The notes beneath the pieces were generated by a model. It did not search any database. It was not told where the DNA came from and was given only the letters and a program-made list of their open reading frames with translations. Made by a program: the position numbers and the translations under genes. This document shows, in pieces, positions 18,960 to 28,200 of a DNA stretch of 30,523 nt. The stretch spans positions 1 to 30,523 of the IMG/VR virus record IMGVR_UViG_3300002519_000025. One strand, given 5' to 3'. The DNA is from a virus. Within the stretch, counting starts at the first letter, position 1; the number at the start of each line of letters is the position of its first letter.

Positions 18960-21034
18960 AGAACAGGCAGCAGGTCATACCGCTGCTCGGCGGCCTGAAC
19001 GAACTGCAGCCGCAGGACCCCGACCACCTCTCGGAGCTGTCGAACTGGAGGACGGACGACCTTACAGGCGGATGGTCTTCCAAACTGGGCTATGAGAAGT
19101 TCTTCACATACCCGACGACATGGGCTCCGTTCGCCAGCCTCAAGAAGGTGGACAGCCTGTTCTACCTCAACCGACACCAGGGGGCGCAGACCAGCATCAT
19201 CTTCGAGGCCGGCGGCGTCCTCTACCACCTGTTCGAATGGGGAACCGCATCCAAGAAGGAGCTGGTGGCGGGGCGGTCCATACCCAGGATAACGGAGAAC
19301 AGCACCCAGTACCTTCAGTTCGGGAGGTTCCTGTGCATGGTCAACGGATTCGACCGCCCGGTCAAGTACAGGGCGTGGCCTGTCGTGAGCGCCACGAACG
19401 TGTTCACCCCCGCAATATACCCTCTCGGATTCCACAGGACGCCGGGGACGCCCAACGCGCTCAACGTGGCGGTGGATCCAGCTGCGGCATCGAACTCCGT
19501 CACCGACGGGGTGTGCATACAGTTCGGCGCGGTGGATGAGCTGGGGCTCGGCATAGGGGAGGACACCAAGGCGTCGTCCTACAAGTGGCGGGTGTCGTTC
19601 ATAAACAACGCGGGGGCGGAGAGCCCCCTCAGCCCGGCATCGGGCACAACGACCTGGACAGCCGACGCCAACGCATACAGGTACGCCTGCGCGGTGGAGA
19701 TACCGCTCGGCGACACCGACACGATCGCCCGGCGGATATACCGCACGAAGAACTTCTCCTCTGACGGCGGCGCGGACGGAAGCCTCTACTACTTCGTGAT
19801 AGACGTGCCGAACAACTACGAGACCCTGTACATAGACGACCACCCCGACTTCCTCCTCGGTGCGCTGTCACCTTCGGGCACCGACAGCGTCGTGTTCCCG
19901 GCGCTTGACTGCAGGTTCATGGACATCTACAAGGACTGCCTCTTCATAGACGGCGGGCGGTCGAACAACACCGTGATGTACTTCTCCAACCCCTCCGCGC
20001 CCGACCAGTTCGGGGCTCTCAGCTTCATCACCGTGGGCAACAGGAGCGGAGGCGGCATCACCGGTTTCTTCGGATACTTCGGATACCTCCTGGTGTTCAG
20101 GGAGAGCTCGATAGACGTCGTGCAGGGAAACTTCCCCGACTTCGTCGCCACGCCGTTCCAGCAGCACATAGGAACCACCGCCACCGACACCGCGACAATG
20201 GTCCCGGGACTCGGGGTGCTGTTCCTGGCGGCCGACGGGGTGTACGCCGTGGGCGGCAACCTGGAGTACTCCGACACGACGAACGTCAAAAAGATCTCCC
20301 ACCAGATACAGGACACCATGTCCAGGATGAACGTGACGGCGCTTCCGCAGGCTACGGCCATATACAGCGAGAAGAAGAGGGAGTGGCACTGCTACTTCGC
20401 CGTGGACGGTTCCGACGTCAACAACTTCGGCATAGTGTACCACCTGGACAAGCAGGCATGGTCCGTCAGGGAGGGCTTCCCCGTCAGCAACCTCGCCAGG
20501 ACGCCTGACGGGGACATCATATTCGGGACGACGGAGACAGCCGGTTCCGCCGACGACCCGGCGGGGCTGTTCGTCATATCCAGGAGGCGGGCGCTCGGCC
20601 AGAAGATAGACGAGGGCTCCATGGTCGACGCCGACCCCCCGACCAGCGTCATGGCTTCGGCGTGGCTGGACATGGGCGACCCGACGCTGAAGAAGAAGGT
20701 CCACGGCGTGTACCTGTTCATCAGGACGGGCGGGGACACCGCCATCAGCCTGGAGGTCTACAGGGACTATGATTATAACTCATATGAGACAACCCAGGGC
20801 ATTAAACAGCAACGAGCAGACTTCGCCGACCAGAACGTGTACGACGTGGTCGCGCTCGATGACGACAAGTACTGGGAGGAGCCTATGGTCACGCCCATAC
20901 GCTTCGACGTCCACAACGGCAGCTGCTCCTGGTTTCGCTGGCGCTTCTCGACCACCGTCGACGTGGTGGTGGTGGGGTACGCTGTGGACTTCACGGCGTC
21001 TGGAACCAGGATAATAGCGGGGAAGAAGCTGTGA
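18956..21034 (+). CDS. Tail nozzle / tail tubular B-like protein
   Basis: 692 residues, beta-rich throughout, with Asn/Asp/Gly turns. Begins KNRQQVIPLLGGLNELQPQD, a start style seen in podovirus nozzle proteins. Repeated blade-like segments such as YLQFGRFLCMVNGFDRPVKY, DCRFMDIYKDCLFIDGGR, GVLFLAADGVYAVGGN and RTPDGDIIFGTTETAG suggest a beta-propeller core. Its length and its place directly after the adaptor gene match the hexameric nozzle (gp12-like). A small AT-rich patch near 20767-20815 marks a variable loop. Overlaps the neighbours by 4 nt. Confidence 0.75.
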   Translation: MKNRQQVIPLLGGLNELQPQDPDHLSELSNWRTDDLTGGWSSKLGYEKFFTYPTTWAPFASLKKVDSLFYLNRHQGAQTSIIFEAGGVLYHLFEWGTASKKELVAGRSIPRITENSTQYLQFGRFLCMVNGFDRPVKYRAWPVVSATNVFTPAIYPLGFHRTPGTPNALNVAVDPAAASNSVTDGVCIQFGAVDELGLGIGEDTKASSYKWRVSFINNAGAESPLSPASGTTTWTADANAYRYACAVEIPLGDTDTIARRIYRTKNFSSDGGADGSLYYFVIDVPNNYETLYIDDHPDFLLGALSPSGTDSVVFPALDCRFMDIYKDCLFIDGGRSNNTVMYFSNPSAPDQFGALSFITVGNRSGGGITGFFGYFGYLLVFRESSIDVVQGNFPDFVATPFQQHIGTTATDTATMVPGLGVLFLAADGVYAVGGNLEYSDTTNVKKISHQIQDTMSRMNVTALPQATAIYSEKKREWHCYFAVDGSDVNNFGIVYHLDKQAWSVREGFPVSNLARTPDGDIIFGTTETAGSADDPAGLFVISRRRALGQKIDEGSMVDADPPTSVMASAWLDMGDPTLKKKVHGVYLFIRTGGDTAISLEVYRDYDYNSYETTQGIKQQRADFADQNVYDVVALDDDKYWEEPMVTPIRFDVHNGSCSWFRWRFSTTVDVVVVGYAVDFTASGTRIIAGKKL

Positions 21035-21663
21035 GCAAGAAATGGACGGAGGTGCATCCCGGCGACGAGGCGATAGTCGACCTCAAGGAGTTCAACCACG
21101 GCTACAACGCCTACAAGTCGTCCTTCAACGGAGGGCTCGACAGGACGGTGGTCCCCGAGGAGTTCCTTGACGAGGACAACATATCGGCCGGAGCGTTCCA
21201 CAGGGTGCAGATAACCAACAGCGCAGACATGTCGGCGAAGGCGGACACGGCCACGGGTGCGACGCTTGACTGGCGCGGACCCTCCTACACCACCTACGAC
21301 CAGGGATGGTTCGAGATAGACAGCGTGTCCGTCACGGACTTCAAGGACGGCATGTGCCACTGGGAGTACAGCTTCCTCTACAGCAACTACTTGAAGTACA
21401 CCTGGAACTCCACACAGCCCAACGTGGGGCAGAAGGGCCTGCAGGTCAGGATGCTGTGGGACGGGGTGGTGGTCTTCGACAGCTACAAGATGCCCCAGCC
21501 CATGGGGACTGCGAGGCTGCTCGCCGACTTCCCGACCACGGGCGGGACGCACACCGCCAGCGTTCAGATAAGGCAGACCAGCCCCGGCCCGGACGACCCC
21601 GTCGACACGAACATCGTCAACGTGGTCGCTCCGTGCCATCTTTTCATAGGGAGGTGGCGCTGA
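21031..21663 (+). CDS. Virion protein 1 of three (tail-associated), GTG start
   Basis: 210 residues with GTG at 21031 overlapping the upstream stop (GTGA) behind GGGGAAG. N-terminus: VDLKEFNHGYNAYKSSFNGGLDRTVVPEEFLDEDNI, written here in part only as the motif N-x-x-x-N-A-Y with LDR and LDEDN. The remainder is beta-rich with many Trp/Tyr (DQGWFEIDSVSV, CHWEYSFLYSNYLKY). Beta-sandwich, likely a tail-side or head-vertex decoration. The first of three adjacent proteins with a similar opening. Confidence 0.62.
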   Translation: MSKKWTEVHPGDEAIVDLKEFNHGYNAYKSSFNGGLDRTVVPEEFLDEDNISAGAFHRVQITNSADMSAKADTATGATLDWRGPSYTTYDQGWFEIDSVSVTDFKDGMCHWEYSFLYSNYLKYTWNSTQPNVGQKGLQVRMLWDGVVVFDSYKMPQPMGTARLLADFPTTGGTHTASVQIRQTSPGPDDPVDTNIVNVVAPCHLFIGRWR

Positions 21664-22475
21664 TGGCCATCATCAAGAACGATTCGATAACGAGGGGAGA
21701 CCTGCTGAAGAGCGCGGAGCTGAACGCGGAGTTCACCGCCGTCAACACGGCCTTCACCATGGACGACGCCAACTTCAGGAACGAGGCGCTGGACCAGCCG
21801 TCGTTCGACACGCAGCCTCTGACTGGCGCGTCGGGGATAATACTGAAGGCTGCGAACAGCTACAGCGTGCGTTCCTCCACCCTCACGGTGAACGCGAACA
21901 CCAACGTCGTGACGGTGGCTCCGCAGGCCGCAACGGCGATAGGAACTCAGGCATTCGTCCAGCCATGCCTGGAGACGGACATCCTCCGTGTCTACTGGCA
22001 GTACTCCTTCAAGACCTTCGGAAACAGCAGCGACCCGATAGACGTGGACCACCAGGGACTGTGCTGGGCGGTGTGGCTGGAGTGGAAGACGAGCAGCGGG
22101 GGAGCCTACGCACCGGTGCCAGGACAGGGCGCATTGAATGTTTCATTGACGGCAAGCGCGGGAACAAGGTACGGAAACTCCTCCTCCGCGCTGAAGGCTA
22201 CGTCCATCGACTACCACGCCATACAGTTCGAGGACCACTCAACCGACCAGAGGATCTACCCGGAGAAGAGGGGAGGATACGGCCAGTTCTTCTACAAGTT
22301 CACCGGCGACACCACGATACACGGCCTGCGCCTCATGATCAACGGGATATACGAACCCGTGTACAGCACCAGCTCCAGCCTCAACGCCCTGATCAGCACG
22401 GAGGCTGCGGGGCCAGCGCACAACATAGAGGTGTACACGGCTGACCTGTCCTACCTTCTGATGAGGGATGACTGA
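21663..22475 (+). CDS. Virion protein 2 of three (tail-associated)
   Basis: 270 residues. The opening is SITRGDLLKSAELNAEFTAV with later NEALDQPSF, matching the anchor style of phage fibre and appendage proteins. The body is Ser/Thr/Ala/Val-rich beta (SSTLTVNANTNVVTVAPQAA) with aromatic strands (ILRVYWQYSFKTFG). ATG shares one base with the upstream stop; GGGAGGTGG is the Shine-Dalgarno. Presumably trimeric; receptor binding is possible but not shown. Confidence 0.62.
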   Translation: MAIIKNDSITRGDLLKSAELNAEFTAVNTAFTMDDANFRNEALDQPSFDTQPLTGASGIILKAANSYSVRSSTLTVNANTNVVTVAPQAATAIGTQAFVQPCLETDILRVYWQYSFKTFGNSSDPIDVDHQGLCWAVWLEWKTSSGGAYAPVPGQGALNVSLTASAGTRYGNSSSALKATSIDYHAIQFEDHSTDQRIYPEKRGGYGQFFYKFTGDTTIHGLRLMINGIYEPVYSTSSSLNALISTEAAGPAHNIEVYTADLSYLLMRDD

Positions 22476-23155
22476 TGGCGATAACCTTTCCAAAGACATG
22501 GAGCGGCGGCGAGGTCGTCGACGCCATCGACATGAAGAACAACCTGGACGCGATGAGGGACAAGCAGCAGAAGCTGGCGTTAGCCGACATCGACACCGCC
22601 GCAGCCTGGGTGCAGACCCCGCACATCATGCAGGGACGGTACGACAGCGTGACCAACATCACCCACAACGTGTCGGGTGTGTTCGGGGGAAGGAACAACG
22701 GCGGTACGTGGGAGCGGACATCCTACGTCACCAGGTGGATGATGCCTGCGACGCTGAATGACAACGCTCCGCAGTTCGTGCCCCTCTCCTGCATCCAGAT
22801 AGACCTGACGGCGGGGCACACGGTGCTGTTCCAGTGGTGGATGAACCACCAGTCCCCGAGGGACGGGCTGGCCGCTGCTGGCAACACCCAGTTCTATGTA
22901 TACCAGAACAGCGGGGACACGTTCGCGGGGCAGAGGGCGCACCACGTTCCCGAGCAGCCCGTGCATTCGTTTGGGTCAGTACCACTGTCGAACACCCCTG
23001 CACTACTGGACGGGACGTACATGACGAACGGACACAAACTGTTCAGCTCGGGCAGTGAGAAGCTAAACTACGGCATAGGGCTGAACGCCTGGAGCAGCGC
23101 GGGCAAGTGCCAGCAGGTTGCATGGGGCGTCAGCCTGGAAGTATTCTACATGTGA
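22475..23155 (+). CDS. Virion protein 3 of three (tail-associated)
   Basis: 226 residues, starting MAITFPKTWSGGEVVDAIDM, then KNNLDAMRDKQQKLALADID, again the anchor style of its two neighbours. The rest is beta-rich with aromatics (HTVLFQWWMNHQSP, NTQFYVYQNSGD) and ends GVSLEVFYM. The C-terminal third may be the exposed part. Overlaps the previous stop by one base. Confidence 0.62.
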   Translation: MAITFPKTWSGGEVVDAIDMKNNLDAMRDKQQKLALADIDTAAAWVQTPHIMQGRYDSVTNITHNVSGVFGGRNNGGTWERTSYVTRWMMPATLNDNAPQFVPLSCIQIDLTAGHTVLFQWWMNHQSPRDGLAAAGNTQFYVYQNSGDTFAGQRAHHVPEQPVHSFGSVPLSNTPALLDGTYMTNGHKLFSSGSEKLNYGIGLNAWSSAGKCQQVAWGVSLEVFYM

Positions 23156-23165
23156 GGAAGAAGAT

Positions 23166-24068
23166 ATGGACCCATTGACAATTGCAATGATGCTCGCCGC
23201 AGCCGGAAAGGGTGCGCAGGGGATCGCGTCGGGGGCTGGACAGATAGACTGGATGTCACCCGAACAGAGGAACAAGATGAAGGAGCTGGAGAGGAACCAG
23301 GCGCTGGGGCTACTCGGCATCGACGAGGCGTCGCAGCAGCGCATACTCAACCAGCAGCTCCACCCCGTGCAGGCAGCGGAGCGCGAGGCGTTCAGCCGAC
23401 AGGCGCAGCAGGCGCAGATTGCCGACGTCGGGCAGGGCGCGACCTTCAGGGGGCAGCAGGCCCTCCTCGAGGGTGCGGCAGCAGCACGGTCGGAGGCTAC
23501 CCAGCGGGCGCAGCAGATGATAGCGGAGCAGGATGCTCTTGACAGGGCGGCGCAGATTGCCGAGTTGAGGCAGCTGAAGGCGCAGCGGGCGGCGAACATC
23601 GAGGGCGTCGGGACGATAGCGGGCGCAGGTCTCGAGGCGGCAGCAGGTGTCGCAGGCGCACAGGGCATGGCGGATCTCGCCAAGGCAAGGGAGGCTGGGC
23701 TTCTGTCCGCAGCCGCCAAGGCTTCAGCCACGCCTGCTTCGACAGGCATGACGGAGGACTTCTCGTCCATAATCGGCGGGTACAGTGATCAGCCTGCCGC
23801 AGCCGGTCAGACGCCGTACTCCCTGGGAGCCACCACCCCCTCGCTGGTTCCGCAGGCAGAGCGGGCTTATCTTCAGCAGCAGCAGGCCGCTATGGGTCAA
23901 CTTGGGTCCCTGTACAAGGTCACCAAGGACGTGGACTGGGGGACAATGACACCGATTTATGACGAGCTTGGCAACATAGTACGGTTCTCATATGTGACCA
24001 AAGATGGCGCGTCGGGCGAAATGGAAGCAAGCGCCAAGGCGCTTGCCGAGTACCAGGGAGGTATGTGA
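23166..24068 (+). CDS. Internal virion (ejection) protein, gp14-like position
   Basis: 300 residues from ATG 23166 (GAGGAAGAAGAT leader); a longer in-frame reading starts inside the previous gene. Very Ala/Gln-rich: AMMLAAAGKGAQGIASGAG at the start, then long coiled-coil helices (RQAQQAQIADVGQG, AQIAELRQLKAQRAANIEG) and a Gly/Ala hydrophobic stretch (GAGLEAAAGVAGAQGMA) that could insert in a membrane. Composition and place match the small T7-type core protein ejected into the cell envelope. C-terminus is polar. Confidence 0.62.
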   Translation: MDPLTIAMMLAAAGKGAQGIASGAGQIDWMSPEQRNKMKELERNQALGLLGIDEASQQRILNQQLHPVQAAEREAFSRQAQQAQIADVGQGATFRGQQALLEGAAAARSEATQRAQQMIAEQDALDRAAQIAELRQLKAQRAANIEGVGTIAGAGLEAAAGVAGAQGMADLAKAREAGLLSAAAKASATPASTGMTEDFSSIIGGYSDQPAAAGQTPYSLGATTPSLVPQAERAYLQQQQAAMGQLGSLYKVTKDVDWGTMTPIYDELGNIVRFSYVTKDGASGEMEASAKALAEYQGGM

Positions 24069-25261
24069 TGCCCAACTACGAGTTCTACGCACAGATATAC
24101 ATGCAGTCCAGGGAGCAGCAGTACACCGCCTCCTACAACGCCGCGTACCGAGACCTGATGGCCGAGTACAAGGAGGAGGTCAGGGTGCAGAACCTGATGG
24201 CGAAGATGGCCGTGAGCGACAAGAAGGCCAACGCTGCCTTGCGAAAGGCTTTGATGAATGATCCTGCCAGCTTCAGCGAGGTGACGTCCTTCATGAACAT
24301 GAACCAGAAGAGGCGCAACGATGAAGCAGTAGCCCAGGCGAAGGCTGAAAAGGCCGTGGACAGTGGATATGACTACCCGCCCTCCCTGAATGAACTTATT
24401 TGGTCCTTGGCTACCGATAATGGAAACAATGCAGCAGGTTTTGAAACACAATGGAACGAACAGATGGCTGTCAATGTGTCGGGACTTACAAAGAAGCAAC
24501 GAAAGCAACTTGCTGTCGACATGGAGCCTTTGATAAACAGGAAGGTCTATGGTGGGTCGGGACAAGCCGTGATCATGACGGAGTACTTCTATCAGGAACC
24601 TACATTCTCTTCAGCCCAGCTGGATAAGGAAAAAGAATATGACCGACAGGTAGCCAGAAACGAGGCGGCGATGCCACCCTCCGCATTGGAGCAGAAGCAG
24701 TATGCACAGGCGATGGCGTCCTTCCCTGAACTGGAGCAGTATGACCTTACGGGAGATGCGGATACGGGGGTGCAAAAGAAAAGCATGTTTGAGGGCGCCA
24801 AGGTGAAGCCACCAACAGAGCCGGACATACTAGCCCTTGCCGCCGAATACTACGCACCGTCCGCTGGCAAGGAGTTCCAGGCCTCGATGGAGGAGGTCGC
24901 CACGGAGCGCGAGTCCTCGGCGCAGGCTCGCAAGGCGGAGAAGGCGCAGCTGGCGAAGGACCTGGCGTCGCAGCCTGAATGGGCTGGCAGGGTGTACAAG
25001 GTCCAGGGCGACACCGAGGCGATAATCGACGTCGATGACGCGGAGCTGACCTCCGCGCCCCAGAAGTGGGCCCGCCTGCACATGGACACGGGGAAGTACT
25101 ACGACGACCTGCCGGGATCGATAGCGGCGATAGATAAGCAGTTCCCCGACGATGCGCTGGCGCAGTCCCAGGCACTCGCCATGCTGATGGCGGTGCATGT
25201 GAGGAGGAGGCGCACGCAGGCGGAGGGGGACGTCGACCTGGTCAAGAAGGCGGCGGAGTAA
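24068..25261 (+). CDS. Internal virion (ejection) protein, gp15-like position
   Basis: 397 residues; ATG 24068 shares a base with the previous stop, and a GTG at 24065 is in frame. Helical and charged: a Tyr/Gln N-terminus (YAQIYMQSREQQYTASYNAAY), then AEYKEEVRVQNLMAKMAVSDK, a middle part from about 24240 to 24790 that is less GC-rich, and a C-terminal helical segment (ARKAEKAQLAKDLASQPEW). No membrane span or enzyme motif. It lies between the Ala/Gln-rich protein and the giant protein, the order of the ejection genes. Confidence 0.6.
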   Translation: MPNYEFYAQIYMQSREQQYTASYNAAYRDLMAEYKEEVRVQNLMAKMAVSDKKANAALRKALMNDPASFSEVTSFMNMNQKRRNDEAVAQAKAEKAVDSGYDYPPSLNELIWSLATDNGNNAAGFETQWNEQMAVNVSGLTKKQRKQLAVDMEPLINRKVYGGSGQAVIMTEYFYQEPTFSSAQLDKEKEYDRQVARNEAAMPPSALEQKQYAQAMASFPELEQYDLTGDADTGVQKKSMFEGAKVKPPTEPDILALAAEYYAPSAGKEFQASMEEVATERESSAQARKAEKAQLAKDLASQPEWAGRVYKVQGDTEAIIDVDDAELTSAPQKWARLHMDTGKYYDDLPGSIAAIDKQFPDDALAQSQALAMLMAVHVRRRRTQAEGDVDLVKKAAE

Positions 25262-28200
25262 TGGCTGATCCCAAGACAACGTCAGAACTGAAAAAGGAGA
25301 TACAGGAAGCCCACGCCGAGTATGCGGCGGGGAAAATAACCATTGAGGAAAAAGACCAACGGATAAAGAACCTTGTTAGCCAGATACGAACCATTCTGAT
25401 TGAAGAGCAGACCGCGCAGGTAGAAGCTGGTGGGACACGGCAAGAGATATTCGGTAAGCCCTACGTCACCCCCGTCACTCCGTGGAGGCCAGAGAGCGAT
25501 GTGGCGGGAGCCAGGGCGGAGGCCATACAGAGGGGAAAGGCATACGACATAGGCGACGCCCTGTATGAGACACTGGTTCCTGAAGACAAGAGGGCGATAC
25601 TGGCTGCCTTGAGAGGGGATGAGATACCAGAGGACGTGGCTGAGTACATAAACAAGGCGATAAAGCCGGTGACGGTCGGCTACCACCAGGCTCCAGACAT
25701 AGGCGTGTCACGGATCGTCGATGTGGAGAAGGGTCTGGTTCGCGACGAGCAGACAGGCGACCTGCGCCAGGGCACGGCTGGCGAGCTGTTCACCGAGGCG
25801 ATGAAGAGGCAGGTGATCTCCACCACGCAGGAATATGAGACAATAAAGAAGATAAAAGAGAATGAACTGCGTCGCAAGGACATGCAGGAGCAGCAGCAAA
25901 GAAACATAGAAGCACGGAGGAAAGAGCTGGGCTTTCGTCCAGAGGGAGAGGTTTCATTTGCTGAAGACCCGTTGGGATGGCTCTACAGGCAGGCTGGCTT
26001 CGCAACGGAGCAGGCGTATGAAGAGGCGGCGGAGCCCGTCAAGAAGGCGGCGGAGAAGGCGCTGGTCGAACCGTACACCAGGGCTGGGCTTGTGACGGAA
26101 AGCCTGCTGGGGGCTGGGCTCAGGAGCGGGGTTACAATCCCCACGGCCGCCGTCACCGTGCCTGTTGAAAAAATGATGAGGATGACAGAGGAAGGGAAGC
26201 CCGAGCAGTCCGACATCTACAGGCGCAGCGAGATAGCCAGGGAGTTCCCGTACCAGCGCGACTACGACCAGTTCATCGTGAACCTGGCGAAGGGGCAGGG
26301 GCTGCCGCAGGCCTTCGAGAGCAATGCGAAGCTGGTTGGAGTTCTGGACCACCTTCCCGGTGAGGGTGATTCCTGGGCGTGGTGGATGGGCGCAGCAGGG
26401 GAACTGCCGCTCTGGGCGACACCAGTAGGTGCGGTGAAGCCCATCGCCACAGGTCTCCGTGCCACAGGAAGGGGACTGTCCCGTGCAGGGATGCAGACGG
26501 TGGGAGGAGGGCTTGAAGCCGTCTCCGCGCCACTGGAGCATATGAAGTACTCCGCCGTCCGTGCGAGGGTTGACGAGGCGCTTGAGGCCACTGGAACACA
26601 GAAGAGCACCAAGGACATCATAGACGACTTCTACGCGAAGCCCTGGAGCAGTGACGACTGGTTCGACAAGGCGGCGAAGAGGAACCACCTGAACAAGGTC
26701 GCGCCCGAGGCGGTGGCGACCAGGGTGCAGGACACGGTGAACCTCCGTGCGCTGCTTGACAGCGGAGGGGTTGATGTGGATGAACTGGCTGCATCGCCTA
26801 CAGCCCGAGCAATAATAGACGAGATAGAGATCGACACCGGTGTGCGTCCGACAAGGCTGACCAGGGCCAACGCTGGGAGATACGTCACCAGGGAGCAGGA
26901 CATGCTCAAGGCTGCTGCAGCAGGTGACGAGGACTTCGCGCAGCTGTACAACCTGGCGGAGGAGCAGGCGCGGCAGATCAAGGACGGCAGGGCGTTCGAC
27001 CCGACGCAGGTGAAGTTCAACCAGGTGGACTTCGACGCCCGCCCCCCGCAGAGGCTCAACACTGGAAAGATGAACATCGAGATGCAGAACGAGCTGGCGA
27101 GGGTTGTCTTTGCAAAGCAGATCGCTGCAGGAATGGCGAAGAAGGAAGTCGGAAGGTTCTGGATGTGGGCCAACCTGGACAAGGGCGCAAGGCAGAAGGA
27201 TGAGCTGACCAAGTTGCTTCTGGAAGACCCCAAGAGGGGAGGGAAGCTAGGGCTTACCACCACCACCGCCAGCGTCGATGACATGATGAAGGCTTCAAGG
27301 GGTGTCCTGTCACGCAGGGCCAGGGAGCAGATGAGGAACTTCCTGCCGGAGGACCTGGTGGTTCTTGCCGGTGATGTCGTTGTCAATACGAGGACGCTGA
27401 AGAACAGGAAGGCTGTGAACGCGTTCCGGAACCAGATGAAGGACAACTGGTCGAAGGTGGAGTACGACGAGGCAAGGGGTGTCTGGAAGGTCGACCCGGT
27501 GTACAGGATGGAGCTGGTGTCCGACGTCATCGAGTACGTCGGCATCGAGACTGTACGCCAGAGCGACAGGTACAGGGACCTTCTCCACCAGCTCACCGGG
27601 GAGATGTCGTTCACCCCGGAGCATATGAAGGTGGTGTCTGACAGCATGGTGCATGACGCTGGCAAGGCGCACCTCGGCGCAACCAGGCTGCGCACAGGCG
27701 GGGAGCAGTACAGAAGGGCTACCCAGCCCCTTGAGACCAGGGGTGACATACTCGCACTGAGCGAGGGGAAAAGCCTACCTGAGCAGTTCTCCAAGGGTGC
27801 TCTCGGAGACATCAAGAGGGACTTTATGAAGTCCTTCAAGACCATAGTGAACAGGAACAGGGACAACCCCCCGTTCGCCAAGGACGTGGACGGGCCAGAA
27901 CCTTCCACGGCGTTCGCCGACCTGGTCAGGAACGTGGACAGCGAGATGGACAAGGTGCAGGACAACTTCCAGAGGGAGTGGAAAGACCTTACAACGGAGA
28001 CAGGCGACCCCGTCACCGCCCTTGACGAGATGTCGGCGGGAACATGGGGTGGGCTTCGTGATGATCGGCTAAGGCAGCTCGACCAGACCGTCCAGCGCCC
28101 GCCGTTCAACGGCTCCTACATCGCGTACATGAACCACTTCGTCAAGCCTGACTACAGGGCTCAGATGCTGAGGATGCTCAGGATAGACAGCATGGACGAG

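Noticed and set aside
26631-28109. 492-codon leftward ORF opposite the giant virion gene
   Set aside because: Ser/Leu-rich antisense shadow of a gene that is open for over 5 kb; no motif seen.
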